A stretch of DNA of 64,000 nt from Burkholderiales bacterium (GTDB lineage: Bacteria > Pseudomonadota > Gammaproteobacteria > Burkholderiales > Burkholderiaceae_C). The stretch is taken from positions 1 through 64,000 of the forward strand of contig CANFPU010000001.1 in the NCBI GenBank assembly GCA_947448955.1, in the 5' to 3' direction. Position numbers and translations under genes: made by a program. Under the pieces are notes generated by a model. The model saw only the letters and a list, made by a program, of their open reading frames with translations, had not been told where the DNA came from and did no database searches. Shown piece by piece: positions 36,512 to 45,928 of this stretch (within the stretch, counting starts at the first letter, position 1; each line of letters opens with the position of its first letter).

Positions 36512-37426
36512 ATGACCCCTGCCAACCCCTTGCACGTTGCCGCCGATGAAGGCTACGCGCCCGCACGCCGCCCAGTGTGCGGCTCGGGCCTGCTGAGCGC
36601 CGCCCCGCTAGGCGCTGCCCTGTTGTGCGCGGCACTGCTCAGTGCCTGCCAGACCGCGCCGCCGCCTCCGCCGCCTCCGACCTCGCCAGAGGCGGTGGGC
36701 GAGTTCCGCGCCGGCTCGGGGTACCTGAAGGGCTACCTCGAACGCAAGGCCTTGCCCGACAGCTTGGCGCTGCTGCCCAAGCCGCCGACCGAGGGTTCGG
36801 CGCAGGCCATCGCCGACCTGGCGGTCTACCGCGCCACCCGTTCGCTGCGCGACACCCCGCGCTGGACCTTGGCCGCGGCTGACGACAACCTGAAGTTTCC
36901 AAAAGCGGCCGAGACCTTCTCGTGCGCGCTAGACCTTCCGATCTCGCCAGAGACGACACCGCACTTGAACATGATGCTGCGCCGCAGTCTGCTGGATGCT
37001 GGTCTGGCCACCTATGCCGCCAAGGACAGCTACCAGCGCCAGCGACCGTTCGCAGCAATGAAGGATGGCACTTGCGCACCGGCCTCGGAGGCTGCACTGG
37101 CCAAGGACGGCAGCTACCCGTCGGGCCATGCCGCGCTGGGCTGGGGCTGGGCGCTGTTGTTGGCCGAACTCGCGCCCGACCGCGCCGACGCACTGTTGCA
37201 GCGCGGCCATGCATTCGGCCAAAGCCGGGTGATCTGCGGCGTCCACTGGCAAAGCGACGTGGACCAGGGTCGCCTGGTCGGCGCCGCGACAGTCGCCCGA
37301 CTGCACGCCGACCCGACCTTCAGCGCCCAGGCCGCGCTGGCCCGCCAGGAGATCGTGCAAGCACGCGCCAAGGGCTTGAAATCGCCACTCAACTGCGCGG
37401 CCGAGGCGCAGGCACTGGGCCGGTGA
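36512..37426 (+). CDS. class A acid phosphatase (PAP2 superfamily) lipoprotein
   Basis: The 304-residue exported phosphatase has a lipobox LLSAC, with the Cys about residue 46, followed by a poly-Pro stretch. The PAP2 active-site motifs are present: KDSYQRQRP, YPSGHA and SRVICGVHWQSDVD, holding the two catalytic histidines. It would remove phosphate from diverse organic esters in the envelope. The ATG at 36512 has AAGGAG upstream; an earlier in-frame ATG overlaps the transporter gene and is less likely. Confidence 0.9.
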   Translation: MTPANPLHVAADEGYAPARRPVCGSGLLSAAPLGAALLCAALLSACQTAPPPPPPPTSPEAVGEFRAGSGYLKGYLERKALPDSLALLPKPPTEGSAQAIADLAVYRATRSLRDTPRWTLAAADDNLKFPKAAETFSCALDLPISPETTPHLNMMLRRSLLDAGLATYAAKDSYQRQRPFAAMKDGTCAPASEAALAKDGSYPSGHAALGWGWALLLAELAPDRADALLQRGHAFGQSRVICGVHWQSDVDQGRLVGAATVARLHADPTFSAQAALARQEIVQARAKGLKSPLNCAAEAQALGR

Positions 37427-37448
37427 ACGGCGGCTGGCGCTGGACTTG

Positions 37449-37481
37449 CCCAACGCCAGCCCAACGCCAGCCCGGCGCCAG
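37449..37481. repeat. 11-base tandem repeat, three copies
   Basis: Three units related to CCCAACGCCAG lie in the gap between the acid phosphatase and the ChaC-like gene. They allow an upstream in-frame ATG that is probably not used. Confidence 0.75.
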
Positions 37482-37514
37482 CCGACCATTAACGTAGCCG
37501 AGGCATCCCAGCGC

Positions 37515-38240
37515 ATGGACCCATTTCGACACCTCCCCCACCTCCAGGGCCAGCTGACGCCGGCAGACCGGTCATCGCTGCGCGTCACGCTTGAAATCCT
37601 CGCGGAATGGGACGAGCGAGCCCGCCAATTGGGACGGCCCAGCGACTGGCGACTTTCGAACCAAGCCATCGAGGCCTCGCGCCGTGCCGCACTTGGTGCG
37701 CTGGATGCGCAACAGGACTTCTGGGTCTTTTCCTACGGGTCGCTGATGTGGGACCCTGGTTTTCACTTTGTCGAAGTCCGGCTCGCGGAGCTGCCCGCGC
37801 ACCAGCGCCGCTTCACGTTCAAGACCGACACGGGCCGCGGTTCGCCGCTCTGTCCAGGCCTGATGCTGTCGCTGGCGCCCGGCGAGGGCAGCTGCCAGGG
37901 CTTGGCGTTTCGCATCGCCGCGCGGGCCGCGGACGCCGAGACCGCGATCCTCTGGCGACGCGAGATGGTTCGGGGCAGCTACAGCCCGAAACGCTTACCG
38001 GTCAGCACACCCCAGGGCGAGGTGGAGGCCCTGGTCTTTGCCGACAACCCGGCATTCCGAGACCATGTGGGTGAGCTGCCGATGGACCAGACGGCAGCCA
38101 TCATCGCGCGGGCCTCGGGCATGCTGGGCACGAACCGCGATTACCTGGAGCAGTTGGCCTTGCAGCTCCGCAGGCTGGCCATTGAGGATGCCTACCTGTC
38201 AGCGTTGCTGCAAAGGGTTCAGGCGATCGCCGCTGAATGA
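37515..38240 (+). CDS. gamma-glutamylcyclotransferase, ChaC-like
   Basis: The 241-residue cytoplasmic protein has the ChaC-type substrate motif FSYGSLMWDPGF near residue 74, then FTFKTDTGRGSP and PGLMLSLAPGEGSCQGLAFRI. ChaC enzymes cleave glutathione to 5-oxoproline and Cys-Gly. An N-terminal helical extension of about 65 residues precedes the domain. The ATG at 37515 with GAGG upstream is preferred over 37446, which would translate the tandem repeat. Confidence 0.85.
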   Translation: MDPFRHLPHLQGQLTPADRSSLRVTLEILAEWDERARQLGRPSDWRLSNQAIEASRRAALGALDAQQDFWVFSYGSLMWDPGFHFVEVRLAELPAHQRRFTFKTDTGRGSPLCPGLMLSLAPGEGSCQGLAFRIAARAADAETAILWRREMVRGSYSPKRLPVSTPQGEVEALVFADNPAFRDHVGELPMDQTAAIIARASGMLGTNRDYLEQLALQLRRLAIEDAYLSALLQRVQAIAAE

Positions 38241-38264
38241 ACGTGGGCTGATTGCTGGCTCATT

Positions 38265-38302
38265 CGCCCGCAATCGCCCGCAATCAATCGTCCGCAATCA
38301 AT
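38265..38302. repeat. tandem repeat of CG(C/T)CCGCAATCAAT units
   Basis: One 10-base and two 14-base units sit between the ChaC-like and TerC genes, and the TerC stop codon lies inside the last unit. Confidence 0.75.
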
Positions 38303-39044
38303 CGCCCGGCATGTGCGGCGGGTTGAGCCGCACCTTGCGTCCGGCGCGCTTGCGCATGTTGATGTTGAGCATCTCCACGCCCAGCGAGAACGCCATTGCG
38401 AAATAGACATAGCCCTTGGGCACGTGGTGGTCGAAACCCTCAGCGATCAGCACCACGCCGACGACGACCAGAAAGGACAGCGCGAGCATCTTGATCGTCG
38501 GGTGGTCCGAAACGAAGCGACCGATGCCGCCGGCAAACAGCATCATCATCAGCACCGAGACGATCACGGCAGCGATCATCACCCGCACATCGTCGACCAT
38601 GCCCACCGCGGTGATGATCGAGTCGAGTGAGAACACCAGGTCGACCAACATGATCTGCAGAATGACACCGGCAAAAGTGGCTTGAGCCCCACCGACCGCA
38701 TGGCCTTCTTCGCCTTCGAGCGACTGGTGGATCTCGCCAGTGCTTTTCCAGATCAGGAACAGCCCGCCCAGAATCAGGATCGCATCGCGGCCCGAGATGG
38801 CCTGGCCCAGCACGGTGAACAGCGGCGCCACCCAGCCAACGATCCACGACAGTGCCATCAGCAGGCCGATGCGCATGAACATCGCCATGAACAAACCGAG
38901 TCGTCGACCCAGTTCGCGCTGGGCGCTGGGCAGCTTGTCTACCAGGATCGCGATGAAGATGATGTTGTCGATGCCCAGCACCAACTCGAGCGCGGTCAGC
39001 GTGGCAAAAGCGATCCAGGTCTGCGGATCTGTGAGTAGTTCCAT
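38298..39044 (-). CDS. TerC-family integral membrane protein
   Basis: The 248-residue inner-membrane protein has about seven helices. The TerC acidic motifs are ELVLGIDNIIFI near 20-31 and VDLVFSLDSIITAVGM near 135, thought to bind metal ions. Relatives are linked to tellurite resistance and manganese export, but no tellurite genes are near. GGGAG lies before the ATG. It follows an enoyl-CoA hydratase gene on the same strand, and its 3' end carries a tandem repeat. Confidence 0.92.
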   Translation of the reverse strand: MELLTDPQTWIAFATLTALELVLGIDNIIFIAILVDKLPSAQRELGRRLGLFMAMFMRIGLLMALSWIVGWVAPLFTVLGQAISGRDAILILGGLFLIWKSTGEIHQSLEGEEGHAVGGAQATFAGVILQIMLVDLVFSLDSIITAVGMVDDVRVMIAAVIVSVLMMMLFAGGIGRFVSDHPTIKMLALSFLVVVGVVLIAEGFDHHVPKGYVYFAMAFSLGVEMLNINMRKRAGRKVRLNPPHMPGD

Positions 39045-39072
39045 GGTTTGACTCCCTTGGTTTGGCGCGACG

Positions 39073-39864
39073 TCAAGCGCCTCGCTTGGCCGCCAGACGC
39101 GCCGCGCGAAAGGCCTTCATCCGCTGCGCGGGCTCAGCGCCCTGGTAAGCGCTTGCAAAGGCGTCAATGCCGGCCTCGATCGCTGCGTCGCGCGGCAGGT
39201 TCTCCCAGTCGTTGATCAGTTTCTTCTGGATCCGCAGTGCTTGCGTGCCGCCCTTGGCCATGCTGGCCAGCCATTGCGCGACCGCAGCATCCAATTCGGA
39301 TGCGGGCACCACGCGCTCGATCAAGCCCCACTGCAGCGCCTGCGTTGCATCGAAATTCTCGCCCAGCAGCAGCATCGCGCGCGCGCGGCCCCAACCAATC
39401 AGGTGCGGCAGCAGCGCCGCCTCGACCACCGACGGGATGCCCAGGTGGACCTCGGGCATGCCAAAGAGCGCGCCGTCCACTGCCACCCGCAGGTCGCAAG
39501 CCGAAGCCAACTCGAGCCCAGCGCCCAGCGCGACGCCATTGATGCGTGCGATCACGGGGGTCGGAAATCGACGCACCGCCTCGCAGCAGCGGTGGACCTG
39601 GGTGATGAAGTGCCTGGCGCCATCGACATCCAGACCGGACATCTCGCCGATGTCGGCACCGCCGACGAAGGCCCTGTCCCCGGCGCCGGTGAGCACCAGC
39701 GCGTGCAGTTCGGCGTCATGGGCCAGTTCGGCCAGACAGGCCACAAAAGCCTGCATCAGCGCGCTGTTGAGGCTGTTGGCGCGCTGCGCGTTGTCGATCG
39801 TGACATGGCAGATCCGAACCCCTGGGGCCAGCGTTTCGAAGTGGGAGTGGATTTTTTCAGTCAT
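39073..39864 (-). CDS. enoyl-CoA hydratase/isomerase family protein
   Basis: The 263-residue crotonase-fold enzyme has the oxyanion-hole segment AFVGGADIGEMSG near 65-77, and NGVALGAGLELASACD near 108-123 with GMPEVHLGI following. It would hydrate or isomerise an acyl-CoA in the cytoplasm. The ATG at 39864 has AGGA at suitable spacing; an in-frame ATG six bases upstream is possible. It is 28 bases before the TerC gene and divergent from an FAH gene. Confidence 0.88.
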   Translation of the reverse strand: MTEKIHSHFETLAPGVRICHVTIDNAQRANSLNSALMQAFVACLAELAHDAELHALVLTGAGDRAFVGGADIGEMSGLDVDGARHFITQVHRCCEAVRRFPTPVIARINGVALGAGLELASACDLRVAVDGALFGMPEVHLGIPSVVEAALLPHLIGWGRARAMLLLGENFDATQALQWGLIERVVPASELDAAVAQWLASMAKGGTQALRIQKKLINDWENLPRDAAIEAGIDAFASAYQGAEPAQRMKAFRAARLAAKRGA

Positions 39865-40071
39865 GGGCATCCTGGGTGACGTGCTGCCGCTGCGGGGCGC
39901 GGCAGTTCTCTACAGCGCGAGGCCATCGAGGCGCATCCTAGCCTGTCACCGCAGCAGCCCGTGGCCTTCCCGACAAGGGCTGAAAGGCGCAGCGCGCTGC
40001 GTGGATAGCCCGCAAGCTACATGATTCCGTCACAATCCAATCCATATCGCAACTCGCTGGAATTCATTGAC

Positions 40072-40923
40072 ATGAAACTCATCAGTTTTGAGCGCAACGG
40101 CCGGGCCGGTTTTGGCGCGGTGATCGACGGTGGCGTGGTCGACCTTGGTGCCGCGCTGGGTGGACGTTTTGCCGACCTGCGGGCCTTGCTAGTGGCCGAT
40201 GCGCTGGCCGAGGCTCGCACCGTGCTGGCCGGACGTAGCGCCGACTTTGCGCTCGGGGGACTGCATCTGCTGCCGGTCATCCCGAACCCGGGCAAGATCT
40301 GGTGCTGCGGCCTGAACTATGGCGAGCATGTGCGCGAGACCAACCAAGTGCTGACCGAGCAGCCGACCTTCTTTCTGCGCGTTGCCGATTCACAAGTCGG
40401 TCATGGCCAGGCGATGGTGCGGCCCAAGGAATCGAGCCAACTCGATTTCGAGGCCGAGATCGCGATCATCATCGGCAAGCCTGGGCGACGCATCGCCGAG
40501 GCCGATGTATGGGGCCATATCGCCGGCTACAGCTGCTACAACGACGGCAGCGTGCGCGACTGGCAACGCCACACCTCGCAGTGGGCGCCGGGCAAGAATT
40601 TCTGGCGAACCGGCGGTTTCGGTCCCTGGATGGTGACCGCCGACGAGATCCCCGCGCGCACCGTGATGACCTTGGTCAGCCGGCTGAACGGCCAGGAGAT
40701 GCAGCGCGCCACCACCGAGATGATGATCCACAGCATCGAGCGCCAGATCGCGTACGTCTCGGCCGTCGCGCCGCTGCAAGCGGGCGATGTGATCGTCACC
40801 GGGACGCCTGGCGGCGTGGGCGCGCGGCGCGAACCGCCGGTCTGGATGAAGCCCGGCGACGTGATCGAGATCGAGATCGATCGGGTTGGCGTGCTGCACA
40901 ACACCATCACCGACGAGGGCTGA
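40072..40923 (+). CDS. fumarylacetoacetate hydrolase family protein
   Basis: The 283-residue cytoplasmic FAH-family enzyme has KIWCCGLNYGEHVRE near 83 and the metal site SSQLDFEAEIAIIIG near 125. WAPGKNFWRTGGFGPWM follows, with GDVIVTGTPGGVGARREPP near the end. Relatives include acylpyruvases and 2-hydroxyhepta-2,4-diene-1,7-dioate isomerases. The ATG at 40072 starts the family N-terminus KLISFERNG. The substrate is unknown. It converges on an acyl-CoA synthetase gene. Confidence 0.88.
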   Translation: MKLISFERNGRAGFGAVIDGGVVDLGAALGGRFADLRALLVADALAEARTVLAGRSADFALGGLHLLPVIPNPGKIWCCGLNYGEHVRETNQVLTEQPTFFLRVADSQVGHGQAMVRPKESSQLDFEAEIAIIIGKPGRRIAEADVWGHIAGYSCYNDGSVRDWQRHTSQWAPGKNFWRTGGFGPWMVTADEIPARTVMTLVSRLNGQEMQRATTEMMIHSIERQIAYVSAVAPLQAGDVIVTGTPGGVGARREPPVWMKPGDVIEIEIDRVGVLHNTITDEG

Positions 40924-40928
40924 GATTC

Positions 40929-40956
40929 CAGCGGCGACGCTGCAAGTGCGCCGCTG
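40929..40956. terminator. perfect 8-bp inverted repeat between convergent genes
   Basis: CAGCGGCG at 40929-40936 pairs with CGCCGCTG at 40949-40956 around a 12-base loop, between the FAH and acyl-CoA synthetase stops. No T-run follows, so factor-independent termination is only plausible. Confidence 0.5.
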
Positions 40957-40995
40957 AAGGGGGTTCAAATTCAAGACCCGGTGCCGGCCAGAAGC

Positions 40996-42579
40996 TCAGT
41001 GCACCCCACGCGCCTTGCCCTGCCAGTAGGGTTCACGCAGGATGCGTTTGAGCAGCTTGCCACTGGGGTTGCGCGGCAGAACGTCGACAAAATCCACCGA
41101 TTTGGGGCACTTGTAGTGCGCCAAACGTGCACGCAGGAAGTCGATCACTTCGCGCTCGGTCACGGCGCTGTCCGGCCGGCGAACAACGCAGGCCTTGACG
41201 CTTTCGCCCCAGGTCGCGTCGGGTACGCCGATCACCGCGCCGTCGGCAACGCCAGGATGCTGCATCAGCACATTCTCGATCTCGGCCGGATAGATGTTTT
41301 CGCCACCCGAGATGATCATGTCCTTGATGCGGTCGTTGATGTAGAGATAGCCACCCTCCAGGTAACCCCCATCGCCGCTGCGAAACCAGCCGCCGCGCGC
41401 GTTACGACCATCCGGGAACACCGCCGCAGTGGCTTCGGGGTTGCCCCAGTAGCCGATCATGTTGCCGGGCGACTCGATCAGCACCTCGCCGGTCTGGCCT
41501 TCGGGCAGGTCGGTCAGCGTGCCGGGCTCGACCACCCGCAGCCGCGCGCCGGGCACCGGCTGACCGGCTGATCGCAGCAACTTGGCCTTGGGGCCACTGA
41601 CCTGGTGGTCCTCGGGCATCAGAAAGGTGGCCGAGCCGGCGATCTCGGTCAGGCCGTAGACCTGCATGAAACCGCAGCCGAAAGCGGCCATCGCGTCGGT
41701 CAGCACACGGTCGCTGATCGGCGAGCCTCCGTAGGAAATCAGCTTCAGCGTGCGGTAGTCGCCCGCCTTCGCCTTGGGAGACTGCAGCATGAACAGGATC
41801 ATCGCCGGCACCAAGAAGGTGTGGGTGATGCCATGCTCGCCGATCGCATCGATGAAGCCACCGGGGTCGAAGTCGGGGTAAGACGAGCCTACCGCGCCGC
41901 TGAACAGCGCGAACAAGGCCATGTTGGCGCCAGCGATGTGGAAAGTCGGCAGCGCATTGCCGACCACGCTGCCTTCGCCCACTTGCCAGACCGTGAGGCC
42001 GAGCTGACAGTTGAACACCAGCCCGGCGTGTGACAGCACCACTCCCTTGGGCAAGCCAGTGGTGCCCGAGGAATACAGCTGCAGCATCGGGTCTTCGGGC
42101 TTGGCCGACACCGGCGTCATTTGGTCGGAGGCTGCGGCGTACCAGTCATGGAAGCCGGGCAGACCGTCGTGGGCGCCAACCTCCGCGCCATCGGTCACCA
42201 CCACCTGCGCCAGCGTCGGCATGCCGGCACGGTCGACCAGCGGCAGGAAGCCGCGGTCCGCCATCATCAGCTTGGCGCCGCCGTGGTCGACGATGTAGCG
42301 CACCTCGGCCGGCGCCAGTCGCCAGTTCACCGGCATGCAAACGGCGCCCAGCTTGGCCGCTGCCAGCGTCAACAACGCCGCCTCGACGTGGAACTTCGTC
42401 AGCGCGGCGACCCGGTCGCCGCGGCCCAGCCCCAGGGCCGCCAAGGTGTTGGCGATGCGGTTGGTGTCGCGCTCGACATCGGCAAAAGTCCAGCGTCGAT
42501 CGCCACAGCGGTACGCCAATGCGGTCGGCCGTACACGAGCCTGTTGTTGCACGATGTCGATGAAAGTCTGTCCGGTCAT
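40996..42579 (-). CDS. acyl-CoA synthetase (AMP-dependent ligase)
   Basis: The 527-residue acyl-adenylate ligase has the AMP loop LYSSGTTGLPKGVVLSHAG near 168-186. GLTEIAGSATFL follows, with the hinge NDRIKDMIISGGENIYPAEIEN and the C-terminal Lys motif NPSGKLLKRILRE. It activates a carboxylic acid to a CoA thioester; the acid is unknown, with long-chain or aromatic both possible. AGGAG before the ATG at 42579 sets the start. It is monocistronic. Confidence 0.92.
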   Translation of the reverse strand: MTGQTFIDIVQQQARVRPTALAYRCGDRRWTFADVERDTNRIANTLAALGLGRGDRVAALTKFHVEAALLTLAAAKLGAVCMPVNWRLAPAEVRYIVDHGGAKLMMADRGFLPLVDRAGMPTLAQVVVTDGAEVGAHDGLPGFHDWYAAASDQMTPVSAKPEDPMLQLYSSGTTGLPKGVVLSHAGLVFNCQLGLTVWQVGEGSVVGNALPTFHIAGANMALFALFSGAVGSSYPDFDPGGFIDAIGEHGITHTFLVPAMILFMLQSPKAKAGDYRTLKLISYGGSPISDRVLTDAMAAFGCGFMQVYGLTEIAGSATFLMPEDHQVSGPKAKLLRSAGQPVPGARLRVVEPGTLTDLPEGQTGEVLIESPGNMIGYWGNPEATAAVFPDGRNARGGWFRSGDGGYLEGGYLYINDRIKDMIISGGENIYPAEIENVLMQHPGVADGAVIGVPDATWGESVKACVVRRPDSAVTEREVIDFLRARLAHYKCPKSVDFVDVLPRNPSGKLLKRILREPYWQGKARGVH

Positions 42580-42700
42580 CGGAAGGCTCCTGGTGTTCGG
42601 TGGCATTGCAGAAAGGGTCAGTCGCGGGGCGGGGCTCGCGCCGCAGGCAATTCTCGCCGCAGCGGCTCAACGGGGCTGTCGCCGACCTGATGCCTGCCGG

Positions 42701-42752
42701 TGCGGGTACGGATGTGAATGCGGGTACGGATGCGGGTACGGATGCGGGTACG
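42701..42752. repeat. 12-base tandem repeat, four copies
   Basis: Four units of TGCGGGTACGGA, the last incomplete and with a 6-base interruption after the first, lie in the gap between the divergent acyl-CoA synthetase and MBL-fold genes. Confidence 0.85.
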
Positions 42753-42816
42753 CCACGATGCCCTTGCGACGCCATTCAAGCTATCGTTCCTGATCTGAAG
42801 CCCTGCTGCCGACACC

Positions 42817-43743
42817 ATGAATCCAAACCATGCTCGCGAGACTGACGCCGAGACGCCGCGTGCCGACTTCGGTCGGGTCTCGGTCTTCTTCGGCGACAAG
42901 AACGGCAAGTACCCCGACGGCAACCAAGTCGTCGTTCGCGGCACCGACACCCATGTGGTGTTCGACTCGCCGCCAGTGGCCAACCGGATCGGCGCCGACT
43001 TCGACAACGCGGACCTGGTAGTGCTCGGTCATGTTCACGAGGACCACATGGCGGGCTTGCACCGGTTGCCCGGCATACCGGTCCATGCCCATGAAGCCGA
43101 CTTGGAAGCGGTGCGCAGTTGGCCCGGCCTGGCGCGCCACTACGGCGTCTCAGCGCATCGGCAGGCGGCGATGCGAAGCAAGATCGAGCGCGATTTCAAC
43201 TACCAGGAGCGCCCCGATGCGATCGGCTACCGCGACGGTGCAGTCTGGGAACTCGGCGGGTCGCGGGTGCGTGCGATCCACATGCCCGGCCACACGTCGG
43301 GCCACACCGTGCTGCTGGTTGAGCCTGAGGGCGTGGCCTTCATTGGCGACATCGACCTCAGCGGCTTCGGCCCCTATTACGGCGACGCCACCTCCAGCTT
43401 GACGGATTTCCGCGCGACCTTGGCTAGGCTGCCGCAGATCCCGGCGCGTGTCTGGGTGACGTCGCACCACCGCGGCGTCTACACCGACCGCCAGGCGATG
43501 CTGGACGCGCTGGCCTTGTTCAGTGCCAAGATCGACGAGCGAGAGGCCAAGCTGATCGCCATGCTGGCCGAGCAGGCGCGCACGCTGCCCGAACTGGTGG
43601 CTTGCCGGCTGCTCTACCCGCCGGGCTATGAGGAAATCTGGATTGACGACGCCGAACGCCGGAGCATCAGCCAGCACCTGGACGAGTTGACCGCGCGAGG
43701 CGTGGTGGCAGAAGACGACGAGCACCGATACCGCTTGCGCTGA
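42817..43743 (+). CDS. MBL-fold metallo-hydrolase
   Basis: The 308-residue metallo-beta-lactamase-fold protein has the metal motif HVHEDH (residues 72-77), a further ligand in MPGHTSGH near 157, and GDIDLSGFGPYYG near 177. A C-terminal winged-helix-like tail with LDELTARGVVAED follows, common in LACTB2-type hydrolases. It likely hydrolyses a thioester or other ester; the substrate is unknown. The gene starts just after a tandem-repeat gap. Confidence 0.87.
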   Translation: MNPNHARETDAETPRADFGRVSVFFGDKNGKYPDGNQVVVRGTDTHVVFDSPPVANRIGADFDNADLVVLGHVHEDHMAGLHRLPGIPVHAHEADLEAVRSWPGLARHYGVSAHRQAAMRSKIERDFNYQERPDAIGYRDGAVWELGGSRVRAIHMPGHTSGHTVLLVEPEGVAFIGDIDLSGFGPYYGDATSSLTDFRATLARLPQIPARVWVTSHHRGVYTDRQAMLDALALFSAKIDEREAKLIAMLAEQARTLPELVACRLLYPPGYEEIWIDDAERRSISQHLDELTARGVVAEDDEHRYRLR

Positions 43744-43824
43744 GATGGCCTGTGCGGGACGTGATGCAGCCAAGCGACCCGCTGATGTGCTGGAGACAGT
43801 TGACGGGCAGGCGCCTCGACTACG

Positions 43825-45033
43825 ATGGTTGGCAACATGACCCGCCCTCCTGCGATATCCAGCCACACTACCCTGGGCCTGTGGTCGCTGAGCCTGGCCT
43901 ATTTCTCAATGGGCACCTCGTCGATCGCCGTGGTCGGCCTGGTCAACAACATGGCGGCCGACCTGGGGGTGTCCAAACCCGATGTCGCCGTGCTGATCAC
44001 CGTGTTCGCACTGACCTTCGCACTGGCCGCCCCGCTGCTGCAGGTCGCGGCAGGCAGCCTGCCGCGACGGACCTTGTTACTCGGCGGGCTGACCGTGATG
44101 GCCACGGGCTGCCTGCTCAGTGCCATCGCGCCAAGCTATGGCGGCGTGGTGGCGGCCCGGGTCTTGATGGCGCTGGGCGCTGCCGCCGTTGGGCCGGTGG
44201 CCTCCGGGCTTGGCGCTGGTCTGGTGCCGCCCGAGCGCCAGGGCCATGCGCTGGCGGTGGTGTTCGGCGGCATGACCTTGGCCAGCGTGCTGGGGCTGCC
44301 ACTGACCGCTTGGCTGGGTGCCATGCTGGGTTGGCGCTGGATGTTCAGTGGACTGGCCGGGATCAGCCTGATGACCGCGCTGACGATTGCACTGCTGGTC
44401 AGCGACCGGCGTGCCGCCCCAAACACCTCGCTGGCAAGCTTTGGTCAGGTCTTTCGCCAGCCGGCGGCGACCTGGTCGGTGGTGATGTCGGTGTGCCACA
44501 TGGCTGCGCAGTTCTCGCTGTTCGCATTGGTTGCGCCCTTTCTGCAAGAGCGCTTTGGGGTGTCCGCCGGCCAGCTGTCGATCGCGCTGCTGGTGGGCGG
44601 GGTGAGCGGGGTCGTGGGCAATCTGCTCGCAGGGCGGTTCGGCGACCGCCTGGGCGCACCGCGCAGCCTGCAGATCTCGGTGATCGGCATGGCCTGCGGC
44701 GGTGTGGCCATGCTGATGCTGCCGGGATTGCCCTGGCTGGGCATCGCCGCTTACGCGTTCTGGTCGATGTCGGGCATGAGCTTTTACGCGCCGCAACAAA
44801 AGCGCCTGATCGGCCTGGCGCCCGATCTGCGCAACCTGCTGCTGGCGATCAATGCCTCGGCGCTCTATGTCGGGATGTCGATGGGCGCGGCGGCTGGCAG
44901 CCGGGCCTGGCTGCACCTGGGCCCGTGGTCGCTGCCGGCGGTCGCGCTGGTCTTCATAGGCTGCAGCATGGCATCGTTTCTGGTGTCGCGACGTGCCGAG
45001 CTGGTCCCGCCTGCGGCGCTGGCCAGCGCCTGA
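43825..45033 (+). CDS. MFS transporter, drug:H+ antiporter-1 type
   Basis: The 402-residue inner-membrane carrier has about twelve helices. MFS loop motifs are seen: GSLPRRTLLLGG after helix 2 and GRFGDRLGAPR after helix 8. Relatives export drugs or metabolites such as sugars by proton exchange. The start may be 43825 or the ATG at 43837. It lies 50 bases before an FAH-like hydratase gene, which may share its transcript. Confidence 0.87.
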   Translation: MVGNMTRPPAISSHTTLGLWSLSLAYFSMGTSSIAVVGLVNNMAADLGVSKPDVAVLITVFALTFALAAPLLQVAAGSLPRRTLLLGGLTVMATGCLLSAIAPSYGGVVAARVLMALGAAAVGPVASGLGAGLVPPERQGHALAVVFGGMTLASVLGLPLTAWLGAMLGWRWMFSGLAGISLMTALTIALLVSDRRAAPNTSLASFGQVFRQPAATWSVVMSVCHMAAQFSLFALVAPFLQERFGVSAGQLSIALLVGGVSGVVGNLLAGRFGDRLGAPRSLQISVIGMACGGVAMLMLPGLPWLGIAAYAFWSMSGMSFYAPQQKRLIGLAPDLRNLLLAINASALYVGMSMGAAAGSRAWLHLGPWSLPAVALVFIGCSMASFLVSRRAELVPPAALASA

Positions 45034-45083
45034 GCCAGCGGCCCGATCGCGGCAGCCACCCTCCACTCACTTTGGAACTGAGC

Positions 45084-45887
45084 ATGACGCCCACTGAATT
45101 GCTAACCCATCACGACAGCGGCCTGCCCTGGCCCGACGCAGCAGCTGTTTCTGGCGACCTGGGCGCTGCCTACCAGACTGCGCTGGCGCTGCGCAAGCTG
45201 CGCCAGGCGCGCGGCGAGCAGCCACGGGGCTACAAGATCGGCTTCACCAACCGCCAGATCTGGCCGCTCTACCAGGTCTGGGCGCCGATCTGGGGCACCG
45301 TCTACGACCGCACGCTGGTCGACAGCGAGGGCGATTCAGCCGATGCCGGAGAACTGTCACTCGACCGGTTGTGCCAGCCCCGGCTCGAGCCCGAGGCGGT
45401 GTTCAGCTTCAAATCCACGCCAGCCACCAACGCCAGTCTGGACTCGCTGTTCGAAGCGCTGGACTGGGTCGCGCCGGGCTTCGAAATCGTCCAGAGCCAT
45501 CGGCCTGGCTGGAAGTTCAAGGCGCCAGAGGCCGTGGCCGACGGCGGCCTGCATGCCCGACTGGTGGTCGGTCGCCGTCAGCCGGTGAGCGCGATCGCCC
45601 GTGACGCCGCCGAACTGCAGGCCGCGCTGGCCAGCGCCACGGTGGCGCTGCAATGCGATGGCGCACCGATCGCATCGGGCCGGGGCGCCAACGTGCTGGG
45701 CAGCCCGCTGGAGGCCCTGCTGCACTTTCTGACCGAGCTGCGCGCCTGCCCCGGCGCACCGGACATCCAACGCGGCGACCTGGTTACCACCGGCACCTGG
45801 ACCGATGCCTTTCCGGTCCAGGCCGGCCAGACCTGGGCTGCGAACTTCAGCGCGCCATTGCTACCGCTGACGCTGCGATTTCGCTGA
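45084..45887 (+). CDS. 2-keto-4-pentenoate hydratase-like protein (FAH superfamily)
   Basis: The 267-residue protein has the hydratase/decarboxylase hallmarks GYKIGFTN near 49-56, RLEPEAVFSF near 105 with metal-binding acidic residues, and GDLVTTGTWTDAFPV near 235. This branch hydrates 2-hydroxypenta-2,4-dienoate or decarboxylates 4-oxalocrotonate in meta-cleavage pathways. No other meta-cleavage gene is nearby, so the pathway is unclear. It follows the MFS gene. Confidence 0.87.
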   Translation: MTPTELLTHHDSGLPWPDAAAVSGDLGAAYQTALALRKLRQARGEQPRGYKIGFTNRQIWPLYQVWAPIWGTVYDRTLVDSEGDSADAGELSLDRLCQPRLEPEAVFSFKSTPATNASLDSLFEALDWVAPGFEIVQSHRPGWKFKAPEAVADGGLHARLVVGRRQPVSAIARDAAELQAALASATVALQCDGAPIASGRGANVLGSPLEALLHFLTELRACPGAPDIQRGDLVTTGTWTDAFPVQAGQTWAANFSAPLLPLTLRFR

Positions 45888-45894
45888 CAGCCGA

Positions 45895-45928
45895 GGCTGA
45901 GGGCCTGCGCGGCCCGCAGGCTTCAGCC
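45895..45928. terminator. long hairpin between convergent genes
   Basis: GCCTGCG at 45903-45909 pairs perfectly with CGCAGGC at 45915-45921 around a 5-base loop. An outer GGCTGA/TCAGCC pair extends the stem after a small internal loop. It sits between the hydratase stop and the dehydrogenase stop and could act in both directions. Confidence 0.6.

Noticed and set aside
43752..45887. 711-codon plus-strand open frame starting before the MFS gene
   Set aside because: Its first two thirds overlap the MFS gene in another frame and read as low-complexity Arg/Gly sequence. Only the last part from 45084 is a real gene.
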